A DNA stretch of 64,000 nt from Verrucomicrobiia bacterium. GTDB taxonomy: Bacteria; Verrucomicrobiota; Verrucomicrobiia; Verrucomicrobiales; Akkermansiaceae. Below, piece by piece: positions 45,763-54,861 of this stretch. The notes beneath the pieces were generated by a model. That model ran no database searches and had not been told where the DNA came from. It saw only the letters and a list, made by a program, of their open reading frames with translations. Location of the stretch: contig JAUIGV010000004.1 in assembly GCA_030432565.1 (NCBI GenBank), forward strand, positions 1 to 64,000. The letters are read 5' to 3'. Each line of letters starts with the position of its first letter. Position 1 is the first letter of the stretch. Made by a program: the position numbers and the translations under genes.

Positions 45763-48705
45763 ATGAAACTCGTTCTCATTCTCCTCCTCTGCGTCTCCGC
45801 GTCTCTGCGTGCGGCTCCATCCACCAAGAGACCAAACGTTATTGTCGTCTTCATCGATGACATGGGTTACTCCGACTTCTCCTGCTTCGGCGGCACCGTC
45901 AAAACCCAACACATCGACCGGCTCGCTTCGGAGGGAATCCGGTTTACCAACTTTTACGTCAACTCTCCCATCTGCTCCCCGTCCCGGGTCGCCCTCACCA
46001 CCGGACAATACCCGCACCGATGGCGAATCACCTCCTTTCTCAACAATCGTCGCAGCAACAAAAAGCGAGGGATGGCACAATGGTTGGACCCAAAAGCTCC
46101 CACCCTGGCCCGGCAACTTCAAAAAGCCGGATACGCAACCGGGCACTTCGGAAAATGGCACATGGGAGGGCAACGCGATGTCGCTGAAGCTCCTGAAATT
46201 TCAAAGTATGGCTTCGATCAAAGTTTAACCAATTTCGAAGGGATCGGTCCAAAACTTCTCCCTCTTACGCTCAAACCAAATCCGGAAGGAGGCGATCCCA
46301 TCGAAGGTCGTATTTGGGCTGACGCAGAGCGCCTTGGAGAAGGATTCAAATGGATGCAGCGATCTGAAATCACCACTGGCTTCGTTGACGAGGCACTCAA
46401 GTTCATCGACTCATCGGGGGCCAAAGGCAAACCCTTCTTCATCAATCTTTGGCCGGATGATGTGCACGGCCCCTGGTGGCCGCCTCTCGACAAATGGGGT
46501 GGAGATAAGCGGGCTCTCTACAATGGCGTCCTCGACTCCATGGACGAGCAACTCGCCCGCCTCTTTGATCGCGTTCGCAACGACCCAAAGCTTCGCGAAA
46601 ACACCATCATCACGGTTTGCTCCGACAACGGACATGAGCCCGGAGCAGGAACCTCGAGACCATTCCGCGGTGCAAAAACCTGGATGTATGAGGGAGGCAT
46701 CAGATCACCACTCATTATTTGGGCACCCGGACTCATCCCCATGGATAAAAAGGGGTCTGTCAATGAATCATCTGTCTTCTCCGCCATCGACCTCAACCGT
46801 TCGCTCTACTCCATCACCGGAACGGACCCCTCTCAAAATCTCGATGGAGAAGACCTCTCCGCCACCCTCGTTGGAAGTTCTTCCGCCTCACGCAAAGCAC
46901 CCATCTTTTGGAGGCGCCCACCCGATCGCCCCGGTTATGGCCATGGATTCGATGAGGACAATCCCGACCTCGCCGTCCGTGACGGAGACTGGAAATACCT
47001 CGTCAATCTGGATGGCTCTGATCCGCAGCTCTATCATCTCCGACAGGATCCCGGGGAGTCTCAAAACCTCGCGAACCAGAATCCGGGGATCGTCACCAGG
47101 CTTCACAAGGCCCTCCTAAAATGGAATTCCGGGATGCCCGCCGACGGCACTGATCCAACCTACAACAAGACCGGAGCACTTCCCAAAAACCACTTCATAA
47201 ATCCAATCGGACTTGGTCAAGATCCGTGGGTTGTACGCGACAAAAAAAACGAACGCTACCTTTGGTGCTCCTCCGAGGGCGACCGAGCCATCACGATTCA
47301 CACCTCTCAAAATCTCACCTCCTTCGGTCAACGACACCTCGTTTGGCAATCTCCCGAATCCGGCCCATACTCGAGACAAGTTTGGGCTCCCGAACTTCAT
47401 CTTCTTGAGGGAAAATGGCATATCTACTTCGCCGCCTCCGACGGCCAAAACAAAAAGCACCGCGCCTTTGTTCTCCGGTCCAGGACCGAAGACCCTTTGG
47501 GTCAATACGACATCCATGGACCGCTTCAGACCGGAGACACCGACAAACAAAATCTCTGGGCCATCGATATGACACCGCTAAAACTGAAAGACAAACTTTA
47601 CGCGATCTGGTCCGGTTGGGACACCCCCGACTCAGACCGGCAGTTTCTTTACATCGCCGAAATGGAGACTCCACTTAAACTTTCGAGCAGGCGTGTCCGC
47701 ATCTGTAACAACCTCGACTACCCTTGGGAGCGCACGGAAACCGGCCCGGGAGGGAAGGGACTAAACGAAGGACCTCAAGTCCTCCAAAATGGTGATCGAA
47801 TCTTTGTCACCTATTCTTGTGGTGCTTCCTGGCTGCCGAGCTACAAACTCGGGCTGCTTGAACTCACTGGTGACGATCCACTCGATCCATCGTCGTGGAC
47901 AAAGAACAAGAGCTCTATTTTTCAATCCACCAGGGAGACGTTTGGTGTCGGTCATTCATGTTTCGTCAAATCGCCCAACGGATCCGAGTGGTGGCATGTC
48001 TTCCACGCCAAAGAAAACCGAGGTCCCGGCTGGCAACGAAACATCTATATCCAACCCTTCAAATGGTCGGGCGATGGCCTGCCCGTTTTGGGACGTCCCG
48101 CTCCTCGAAACGAGCCCATTCCACGACCAGGCGGAGAGACAAGCAGCATGCTGACCTTGCCCTACTCCTCGGATCTGGCCTCCGACCATTCCTACTTCGG
48201 ACATGCTCAGTTTTACAATCCAAGCCCGAAAGGCCTTAAGCTTGGCTCCAAACCGACAACCCCCGTCAACACATTCCGCAGCGGCGAAAAGATTGTCCTC
48301 AGCGAAGAAACACCCGATGATTTCGTTGCCTCCGTCTCGCTTGACTTTCATGGTGTTCGGGACGGCCGGGGCTCCGGAATTCTTTTTCGCGTCACCGCTC
48401 CCTCTGTCGGCTTCGATGCAGTCCGCGGGTATTTCATCGGCATCAAACCAAGTCAAAACGCCGTTCTCCTTGGCAAGATGGACGGGACCGGTTGGCAGGA
48501 ATTAAAACGCAAATCCATTCCCATCGATGTCTCCAAAAAGCACCAGCTTTCGGTCACTGCAATCGGACCCAAATTCACAATCGCTCTCAACGGAGAGGAA
48601 CTATTCTCTCATCGCGACGCAACTTACAAATTTGGGACGATCGGTCTTCGCGTGACCGATATCCCGACGACTTTTTCAGAGCTAAACATCACTCAGCCCT
48701 GGTGA
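45763..48705 (+). CDS. Sulfatase fused to GH43-like glycosidase
   Basis: The 980-residue exported protein has a signal peptide, a sulfatase domain (about 25-455) with the Cys motif CSPSR (Cys71) and the FIDDMGYSDFSCFGG metal site. Residues about 480-790 resemble a five-bladed GH43 domain, with candidate catalytic residues Asp487 (GQDPWVV), Asp602 (WAIDMTPL) and Glu669 (LNEGPQVL) in the correct order and spacing. The final part (about 800-980) looks like a LamG-type module. The protein would both desulfate and cleave a glycan, perhaps arabinose- or xylose-containing. It begins two bases after the DUF1552 stop and overlaps the convergent transporter gene by 13 bases. The GH43 call is from motif order only. 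Confidence 0.88.
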   Translation: MKLVLILLLCVSASLRAAPSTKRPNVIVVFIDDMGYSDFSCFGGTVKTQHIDRLASEGIRFTNFYVNSPICSPSRVALTTGQYPHRWRITSFLNNRRSNKKRGMAQWLDPKAPTLARQLQKAGYATGHFGKWHMGGQRDVAEAPEISKYGFDQSLTNFEGIGPKLLPLTLKPNPEGGDPIEGRIWADAERLGEGFKWMQRSEITTGFVDEALKFIDSSGAKGKPFFINLWPDDVHGPWWPPLDKWGGDKRALYNGVLDSMDEQLARLFDRVRNDPKLRENTIITVCSDNGHEPGAGTSRPFRGAKTWMYEGGIRSPLIIWAPGLIPMDKKGSVNESSVFSAIDLNRSLYSITGTDPSQNLDGEDLSATLVGSSSASRKAPIFWRRPPDRPGYGHGFDEDNPDLAVRDGDWKYLVNLDGSDPQLYHLRQDPGESQNLANQNPGIVTRLHKALLKWNSGMPADGTDPTYNKTGALPKNHFINPIGLGQDPWVVRDKKNERYLWCSSEGDRAITIHTSQNLTSFGQRHLVWQSPESGPYSRQVWAPELHLLEGKWHIYFAASDGQNKKHRAFVLRSRTEDPLGQYDIHGPLQTGDTDKQNLWAIDMTPLKLKDKLYAIWSGWDTPDSDRQFLYIAEMETPLKLSSRRVRICNNLDYPWERTETGPGGKGLNEGPQVLQNGDRIFVTYSCGASWLPSYKLGLLELTGDDPLDPSSWTKNKSSIFQSTRETFGVGHSCFVKSPNGSEWWHVFHAKENRGPGWQRNIYIQPFKWSGDGLPVLGRPAPRNEPIPRPGGETSSMLTLPYSSDLASDHSYFGHAQFYNPSPKGLKLGSKPTTPVNTFRSGEKIVLSEETPDDFVASVSLDFHGVRDGRGSGILFRVTAPSVGFDAVRGYFIGIKPSQNAVLLGKMDGTGWQELKRKSIPIDVSKKHQLSVTAIGPKFTIALNGEELFSHRDATYKFGTIGLRVTDIPTTFSELNITQPW

Positions 48706-50492
48706 TTATCCACCGGAGAACGGAACAAGGGAACCAGTATACAAATGCCGGACAACAGCAGTGGAATTCCGGGGAGGACAACTCCGTAGAGAGTCAGACC
48801 GGTTCCGACAAGAACGGCAATAATCCCCGCACTTCCGAAGAAAACCTTTATAAGATCGCGGCCCATCGACGGCTCAGAGGGATCGCACGCTTTCGTTCTA
48901 AAGCGATCCCATCCGCGACCCGGAGGAGATGTTTGATTTACAAATCGGGTCAGTATTCCCGGCTCTTCCGGTTCGGTCAAAAAAGTCACCGCCAGCCAAA
49001 CAAAGGTCGTAAGAATGACCGGCCCGACGTAGTTCCACGGCCCCATCGCCACCGACCAACCAAAAGGATCGGCAAAGGGCAAGGTCGACTTGCTCGTGAA
49101 CAAATAGCTGGAAACGATGGCGGTTAGAGAGGCTGCAATCTCACTCCACGCATTTACCCTCCACCAGACCCAACGAAGCAAATACACCAAGCCGGTCCCA
49201 GCGCCGACCATCAACAAGACATCAAACATTTGCGCGGCATTCGTGAAGGCAAGCGCCACCAACGATCCCAGTGCAAGAACGAGAACACTACTCACACGCC
49301 CCACAAAAACCTGCTCTCGTTCGCTGGCCTTTGGATTGCAAAACCTCTTCCAAAAATCATTCGTGAGGTAGGAGGAGGCAAGATTCACCTGGGTCGATAG
49401 TGTGGAAATATAAGCCGCAATCAATGAAGCCAGCACCACTCCTTTTAAGCCCGCCGGGAGCTGGGCGATCATCGCCGGATAGGCAACATCGTGCCCAAGC
49501 TTGCCTTCTTCCAAATCAGGAAAGGCCTGATCGATTGATTCCAAAGTGGGAAAAACCACCAGCGAGGCCAAGGCAATCAAAATCCATGGCCACGGACGCA
49601 AGGCATAGTGAGCTACGTTGAAAAGCAGATTCGCCTTCGTGGCATGCTCCTCATTCCTGGCAGCCAAACTTCGTTGCGCAATATACCCGCCTCCGCCGGG
49701 TTCGGCTCCCGGGTAATAATTGGTCCACCACATCAGAGCGATCGGGATAATGAAGAAGGACACCCAGCTTGAATCTCCGGTTGGGACGATACTCATCTTG
49801 GCCTGCACTGCCTCGTTGGCAAAGAGCCCGTCCAGACCACCGATCGAATCCATGTTTAAAATATAGACCGTCGCAGCCACCGAACCGGCCATGGCCAATC
49901 CAAACTGGAAAAAATCAACCAGTAGCACTGATCGCAATCCCCCCGCGACACTATAAAGCATCGTCACCCCGGCCCCGAGTAGAATGGTCTGCCAAGCATC
50001 CAGGCCCATCAAAACCCCCAGAATTTTGATCGCAGCCAGGGACACCACGGCGATAATGAAAACGTTAAAAAACAAGCCTAGATACAAAGCCCGGTAGGCT
50101 CGCAAAATTCGTCCGCCAGTCCCGGAATATCTCAATTCATAAAACTCAACGTCGGTCATCACACCGGACCTCCGCCAACGACGGGCAAAAACATAAGTAG
50201 TCAGCATCCCTGAAAAGACGAGTGACCACCAAAGCCAGTTCTTAGAAACCCCATCCGTTCTCACCCAGTCGGTAATCAAGGTGGGAGTATCAGCCGCGAA
50301 GGTCGTGGCCACCATGGATACTCCAAGCAACCACCATGGCATGGAACGCCCCGCCAAAAAAAAGCTCTCGGAAGTTCCACTGTTTTTTTTGGCGGCCCAC
50401 CAGCCGATCCCCAAGCTGATCGCCAGTGAAGCGGCAATCACGATCCAGTCCAATCCCTCAATCATGGGACTCTCTCTATCAGCTTCCGGCAA
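48693..50492 (-). CDS. Sodium:solute symporter family transporter
   Basis: This 599-residue membrane protein has about thirteen helices. Family markers are IAASLAISLGIGWWAAKKN, FFLAGRSMPWWLLGVSMVATTFAADTPTLITD and NLASSYLTNDFWKRF. It belongs to the solute:sodium symporters, which import sugars, sialic acid or other solutes. The start at 50492 is uncertain; Met at 50465 (MIEGLDWIV) fits the first helix better. The gene is convergent with the sulfatase-GH43 gene, with 13 shared bases. It likely works with the glycan enzymes here, but the solute is unknown. Confidence 0.92.
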   Translation of the reverse strand: MPEADRESPMIEGLDWIVIAASLAISLGIGWWAAKKNSGTSESFFLAGRSMPWWLLGVSMVATTFAADTPTLITDWVRTDGVSKNWLWWSLVFSGMLTTYVFARRWRRSGVMTDVEFYELRYSGTGGRILRAYRALYLGLFFNVFIIAVVSLAAIKILGVLMGLDAWQTILLGAGVTMLYSVAGGLRSVLLVDFFQFGLAMAGSVAATVYILNMDSIGGLDGLFANEAVQAKMSIVPTGDSSWVSFFIIPIALMWWTNYYPGAEPGGGGYIAQRSLAARNEEHATKANLLFNVAHYALRPWPWILIALASLVVFPTLESIDQAFPDLEEGKLGHDVAYPAMIAQLPAGLKGVVLASLIAAYISTLSTQVNLASSYLTNDFWKRFCNPKASEREQVFVGRVSSVLVLALGSLVALAFTNAAQMFDVLLMVGAGTGLVYLLRWVWWRVNAWSEIAASLTAIVSSYLFTSKSTLPFADPFGWSVAMGPWNYVGPVILTTFVWLAVTFLTEPEEPGILTRFVNQTSPPGRGWDRFRTKACDPSEPSMGRDLIKVFFGSAGIIAVLVGTGLTLYGVVLPGIPLLLSGICILVPLFRSPVDNHQG

Positions 50493-50504
50493 GAAGGTCG
50501 AAAT

Positions 50505-50693
50505 CTACTTCGCCATGAGCATTATTTCATCCAGTCGGGAAAAGCCCGGAAAAGCGGAATCGTCGTATCCCCTGGTGCTGACCTTAAAAATCGCGCCTCC
50601 TGCGGCTTGAAAATGACAATCTCCGTCTTTCTCAATCAAGCGAACCTTTTCCAATGATTCACTTTCTGCACTGATCAAATTTCTCTCGATCAC
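50505..50693 (-). CDS. Small putative ORF upstream of the symporter
   Basis: From GTG at 50693 a frame of 62 codons ends 12 bases before the symporter ORF. Its translation has plausible composition (LEKVRLIEKDGDCHF, then FSRLDEIMLMAK), but I recognise no family. It occupies the space where the promoters of the divergent amidohydrolase and symporter genes should be, so it may not be coding. Confidence 0.25.
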   Translation of the reverse strand: MIERNLISAESESLEKVRLIEKDGDCHFQAAGGAIFKVSTRGYDDSAFPGFSRLDEIMLMAK

Positions 50694-50706
50694 TCGTATC
50701 GAGGCG

Positions 50707-51588
50707 ATGGCCCGATCCACCGCAGCTCTTCTCCTGGCTCTCTTCCCCGGGCTGTTCCTTTTGGTAGAGGCTGACAATCAAGCCGGGAGAACAAAAAAGG
50801 AATTGCCGTTGATTGCCGTAGGCGAGGGCGATCTCCCCATCATCCTTTCAGCTCCTCACGGAGGTAGGCAAAGAATCCCAGGTGTCGCACCACGCTCCGG
50901 CGAAGAAATCAGGCGCTTCGTCACCCGCACCGATCTGTGGACAGACGAACTGACCGAAAAGCTGGCCGACGAAATCGAGAAAAACACCGGGAAACGCCCT
51001 TATGTGGTAATCGCAAAGTTTCATCGGAAATACGTCGACGCCAATCGGCCACCTGCGTTGGCCTATGAATCACCCAAAGCCAAGCTCACCTACGACGCCT
51101 ATCATGCGGCTTTGGCCAACGCCAGAAGCGGGGTCGAGAAGCGCTTCGGGAGAGGACTCGTCATCGACATTCACGGACAAGCCACTCTTCAGGACGCCAT
51201 CATTCGCGGGACCCAGAACGGCAAAACTGTGAAACACCTGATTCGCAAATTTGGCAAGGAATCCCACCAAGGGAAAACCAGTTTGTTCGGCCGACTCCAA
51301 GAAAACGGGTTCGAAATCAATCCCGTGATTGACTCGATCACCCCGGAGCATCCGAACTTCACCGGAGGCTACATCACCCGGACTTATGGCAGCATGAATG
51401 GTGGAACAGTGGACGCGATCCAACTCGAATTGGGACGAAACCTTCGTCGCCCTGAAAACACCACAAAGAACGCGCAGCGTCTTTCCAAAGCCATCGTCGC
51501 TTTTGCAAAGGACTACCTTCCCCCCGTCCAAGGAAACAAAGAAAATCAAGGTCGGAGTCTGCCTCCACACAGCCACTGGCCGAAGTAA
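50707..51588 (+). pseudogene. Secreted N-formylglutamate amidohydrolase-like protein, 3' end frameshifted
   Basis: The 293-residue reading frame has a signal peptide and the amidohydrolase motifs SAPHGG, FHRKYVDANR, LVIDIHGQAT and IQLELGRNLRR, so the first domain (about 30-275) seems intact. After DYLPP a run of six C (51520-51525) is followed by a false end. Removing one C would give PPSKETKKIKVGVCLHTATG, the start of a second domain. The remains of that domain continue in another frame (next feature). The catalytic part may still work. Family members release formate or act on related amides; whether this one does is unknown. Confidence 0.75.
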
Positions 51589-51722
51589 TGCCCGGCAGCG
51601 CTGCCATTCCAAAAGGAAGGTTCGGACAAGGCCGCCTCATTTGCTTCAGCCCACAATTTGAGCGACCCAAAGAACTTGAATCTCTTGTTCAACAGGCCAT
51701 TCACGATGTCACTTCAAAATAG
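51588..51722 (+). pseudogene. Remnant of a glutamine-amidotransferase-like (BPL_N) domain
   Basis: A 44-codon frame starting on TAATG contains GSAAIPKGRFGQGRLICFSP and then QFERPKELESLVQQAIHDV, which resembles the C-terminal end of BPL_N/type 1 glutamine amidotransferase-like domains. The preceding frame (51533-51577) shows KKIKVGVCLHTATG, which fits the beginning of such a domain. The 150 or so residues between are absent, so an internal deletion plus frameshift probably removed most of this domain. Confidence 0.45.
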
Positions 51723-51759
51723 ACTCTCTGGACTTTTCCTTCAAAAAAACGGTGCTTAA

Positions 51760-53091
51760 ATGTTCGCCATGGGCAGCCAAAAAGGGATTCACGAACTTTA
51801 CGATCAACTCGGAGACAGCGCTGCGGAACACATCTGGGGAGATGACTCCGGGAACTCCGTTTTCTCACGACGAGGATTCCTGACCCGCTCGGCTCTTGGT
51901 GCTATGGCGGCAGCGGTTGGCGGACGGATCATTTTTGGCGACAAATTTCCCGCTAATTTGATTCCAGCTGCGCTGGCCCAAACAACCGAACCGTTCCGCA
52001 TCGCCGGTAAGGACGGGCTCACCATTCTCAATGACCGCCCTGTCAATGCCGAGACGCCCCCCCACTTGCTCGATGACGCCATCACCCCCGGAAATCGTCT
52101 CTTCGTACGCAACAACGGTCACCCGCCCGAGCAAGCCGCCATCGACCCAGCGACCTGGACTCTGGAAATTGCAGGCCCCGGAGTTGATAAGCCGAGCACT
52201 TTCACCATCGCCCAACTCAAAGAGACATTCGAGAACGTCGAACTGCAGATCCTAATCGAATGTGGCGGAAATGGTCGCAGCGAATTCAGTCCCCCCGCTT
52301 CAGGAAACCAATGGACCACTGGAGCCGTTGGATGTCCCAAGTGGACCGGTGTTCGCATGCGTGATGTTTTGAAGGCATGCGGAGTGAACGACAAGGCTGT
52401 TTACACAGCCTACTACGGCAAGGACACCCACCTCTCGGGCGACCCAAAAAAGGATCCCATTTCGCGTGGAGTTCCCATTGCCAAAGCACTTGAAGATCAC
52501 TCACTTATTGCCTGGGCCATGAACGATGAAGACATTCCCTGGATGAACGGTCACCCGCTCCGCCTCGTCACCGGCGGCTATCCGGCCTCAACCTCGGGCA
52601 AGTGGGTTCATCGCCTCGAAGTTCGCGATCAGATTCACGATGGAGCCAAGATGACCGGGTCTTCCTACCGTGTTCCCCGCTACCCCGTGGCACCCGGCAC
52701 CCGGGTGCCCGAGGAAGACATGGTGATTATCGAGGCCATGCCGGTGAAGTCCCTCGTGACTTTCCCCAAATCCGGAGTTACCGCCGCCCGGGACAAACCT
52801 TTCTCATGCCGCGGACAGGCTTGGGCCGGAGAACTGGCCGTCAATGAAGTCCACACCTCCATCGACTTCGGCAGCACTTGGCAGAAGGCCACCTTGGAAA
52901 AAGCACCAAACAGGTTTTCTTGGCAACGTTGGAAGCAAGACGGAATCGAATTCCCCGAGAAGGGCTACTACGAAATTTGGGTGCGGGCAACCGATGAAAA
53001 TGGCAAGAGACAGCCCATGATCCTTCCCGGCTGGAATCCGAAAGGCTACCTGAATAATGCCTGTCACCGCATCGCCGTCCAAGCCGTCTAA
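51760..53091 (+). CDS. sorA: Periplasmic sulfite oxidase, molybdopterin type
   Basis: A 443-residue protein with a Tat signal (SRRGFLTRSALGAMAAAVGG) and the sulfite oxidase fold. The molybdenum-binding Cys lies in IECGGNGRSEFSPP (Cys168). The segments AWAMNDEDIPWMNGHPLRLVTGGYPA and WVHRLEVRDQ are characteristic, and the C-terminal dimerisation domain includes GQAWAGELAVNEVHTSIDFGSTW. It oxidises sulfite, which may come from sulfated or sulfonated substrates, and passes electrons to the cytochrome encoded next. The symbol is used for the SorA-like group; the exact subfamily is not proven. A later Met (MGSQKG) could also be the start. Confidence 0.9.
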   Translation: MFAMGSQKGIHELYDQLGDSAAEHIWGDDSGNSVFSRRGFLTRSALGAMAAAVGGRIIFGDKFPANLIPAALAQTTEPFRIAGKDGLTILNDRPVNAETPPHLLDDAITPGNRLFVRNNGHPPEQAAIDPATWTLEIAGPGVDKPSTFTIAQLKETFENVELQILIECGGNGRSEFSPPASGNQWTTGAVGCPKWTGVRMRDVLKACGVNDKAVYTAYYGKDTHLSGDPKKDPISRGVPIAKALEDHSLIAWAMNDEDIPWMNGHPLRLVTGGYPASTSGKWVHRLEVRDQIHDGAKMTGSSYRVPRYPVAPGTRVPEEDMVIIEAMPVKSLVTFPKSGVTAARDKPFSCRGQAWAGELAVNEVHTSIDFGSTWQKATLEKAPNRFSWQRWKQDGIEFPEKGYYEIWVRATDENGKRQPMILPGWNPKGYLNNACHRIAVQAV

Positions 53092-53105
53092 CCTTTTCAT
53101 TTGTG

Positions 53106-53594
53106 ATGAATCCAAAACGAAAAATCGGCCTGATGAGCACACTTCCCGTCGGCGCCGCGATCCTCCTTTCGATCGGCGGGTCGACCGCCGACACCAAGGA
53201 AGCAGATAAGACCGCACCAAAGAAGATCGACGCTGCCAGCGGGATGATTATTGCCAAAAACTGGCAGACCGTTCGCGCAATGTGTTCATCCTGCCACTCC
53301 CCAAAACTATTCACCAACTACGGCGGCACCCGCGAAACCTGGGCGGGCTTGATTGATTGGATGCAGAAAAAACAAGGACTCTGGGAGTTTCCGCCCGCCA
53401 TTGAAGACCAGATTCTCACCTATCTCTCGGACAACTACCCTCCCGGAGAAACCAGCCGAAGACGCAATCTACCGGCTTACCAACGCCCACCAAACCCATA
53501 CACCAGCGAGGCTCGGGCCGAATACGAAAAGAAGCTGAGAGAAGGCAAAATCAAGCCTCCGCTCATCGAACAAAAAAAAGACGGCGAAAAGTAA
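53106..53594 (+). CDS. sorB: Periplasmic monoheme cytochrome c, sulfite oxidase partner
   Basis: From ATG at 53106 the protein has 162 residues with a signal peptide and one heme motif CSSCH (residues 60-64). Around it is a cytochrome c-like fold (MCSSCHSPKLFTNYGG and WAGLIDWMQKKQGLWEFPPAIEDQILTYLSDNYPP), a pattern typical for SorB-like proteins. A GTG directly upstream at 53103 is also possible. It lies 14 bases after the oxidase gene, matching the SorAB order. Its long charged tail after residue 115 is not needed for the fold. Confidence 0.82.
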   Translation: MNPKRKIGLMSTLPVGAAILLSIGGSTADTKEADKTAPKKIDAASGMIIAKNWQTVRAMCSSCHSPKLFTNYGGTRETWAGLIDWMQKKQGLWEFPPAIEDQILTYLSDNYPPGETSRRRNLPAYQRPPNPYTSEARAEYEKKLREGKIKPPLIEQKKDGEK

Positions 53595-53596
53595 AC

Positions 53597-53617
53597 TTCT
53601 CAAAGAGGAGTTGAGAA
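53597..53617 (+). other. Hairpin after the cytochrome gene
   Basis: TTCTCAA and TTGAGAA (7 bases each) surround AGAGGAG, two bases past the cytochrome stop codon. No T run follows. It may be a weak terminator or an RNA processing site. Confidence 0.35.
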
Positions 53618-53674
53618 CGCAAACTGCCACACACGCAATCGCGGACGACATTACCAAGCAAAAAACTCCTCACC

Positions 53675-54790
53675 ATGAACAAACAGCTTCTCACTCTTTG
53701 CACTTTCCTGCCGTTGGCTGCACCCGCAGCCAAATTCTCAGTCACCTCCAGGCCCTTTGGCGAGGTCGACGGGAAACCGGTTGAACTTTACACCCTCGCC
53801 AACGAATCGGGAGCAAGCGTCTCCATAACCAACTACGGTGGCACGGTAACCTCCATCGTAGTTCCGGACAAAACAGGCAAGATGGGCGATGTTGTTCTCG
53901 GTTTCGACACCGTCGCGGAGTATGTCGAAAAAAGCCCCTACTTTGGTTGCATCACCGGACGATACGCCAATCGTATTGCGAAAGGAAGGTTCACCCTTGA
54001 TGGCAAGGAATACACCGTTGCCACCAACAATGATCCCAACCATCTCCACGGAGGGCTGAAGGGATTCGACAAACAAATTTGGAAGGCAAAAATCGGAAAC
54101 AACACAGACAACCCTACCCTCACCCTGACCTACACCAGCCCCGATGGCGAAGAAGGTTACCCCGGAACTCTGACAAACTCGGTGTCCTACACCTGGACCC
54201 AGGACAATGCTTTGCGAATCCGCTACCGTTCCACCACCGACAAGCCGACCATTCTCAACCTAACCAATCACAGCTACTTCAATCTCGCCGGAGAAGGGAG
54301 CAAGACCAATCTCGATCACCGTATCAAGATCAACGCCAAACACTACACCCCCATTGATGAGACTTCCATCCCGACCGGCATTGCTCCCGTCGAAGGAACT
54401 CCTTTTGACTTCTCCAAACCCACCCGAATCGGCAAACGAATCGATGAGGACAACGAGCAACTCAAAAACGGAAAAGGATACGACCACAACTTTGTCCTTA
54501 AGAAAAAGGATGACGGGAAATTGATGACAGCAGCGATCGTCACCGAACCCACCAGCGGCCGGGTTCTTACGGTCAAAACAACCGAGCCCGGAATCCAGTT
54601 TTACACCGGGAATTTTCTCGACGACGTCAAAGGCAAAGGAGGCAGGAACTACGCCTATCGCTCCGCATTCTGCCTGGAGTCACAAACCTTCCCGGACTCT
54701 CCCAACCAAAAAGAATTCCCCTCACCGGTCCTCCGCCCCGGGGAAACTTACAATCAAGTCACGGTTTACCACTTCGGCATTAAGAAGTAA
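53675..54790 (+). CDS. galM: Aldose 1-epimerase (mutarotase), secreted
   Basis: A 371-residue protein with a signal peptide (NKQLLTLCTFLPLAAPA) and the galactose mutarotase fold. Family segments are SITNYGGTVTSIVVPDKTG, GRYANRIAKGRF, NHLHGGLKGFDKQIW and TNHSYFNLAG, with the catalytic His in the last and GYDHNFVL close to the catalytic Glu region. It interconverts anomers of free sugars, usually galactose or similar, and is placed outside the cytoplasm by the signal peptide. It fits the sugar transporters of the neighbourhood. Confidence 0.94.
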   Translation: MNKQLLTLCTFLPLAAPAAKFSVTSRPFGEVDGKPVELYTLANESGASVSITNYGGTVTSIVVPDKTGKMGDVVLGFDTVAEYVEKSPYFGCITGRYANRIAKGRFTLDGKEYTVATNNDPNHLHGGLKGFDKQIWKAKIGNNTDNPTLTLTYTSPDGEEGYPGTLTNSVSYTWTQDNALRIRYRSTTDKPTILNLTNHSYFNLAGEGSKTNLDHRIKINAKHYTPIDETSIPTGIAPVEGTPFDFSKPTRIGKRIDEDNEQLKNGKGYDHNFVLKKKDDGKLMTAAIVTEPTSGRVLTVKTTEPGIQFYTGNFLDDVKGKGGRNYAYRSAFCLESQTFPDSPNQKEFPSPVLRPGETYNQVTVYHFGIKK

Positions 54791-54796
54791 TTCTTT

Positions 54797-54820
54797 CCGG
54801 GGTCGGTTCGATCTCCCCGG
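54797..54820 (+). terminator. Possible weak terminator after galM
   Basis: CCGGGG (54797-54802) pairs with CCCCGG (54815-54820) with a 12-base loop. No T run follows, so the call is doubtful. Confidence 0.3.
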
Positions 54821-54861
54821 TCATCCTGCAAGATCCATCACTCATTCGGCGTTTTTAGCTC

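Noticed and set aside
50505-50777. Longer version of the small ORF upstream of the symporter
   Set aside because: The part beyond 50693 overlaps the signal peptide region of the divergent amidohydrolase; only the shorter form is considered, at low confidence.
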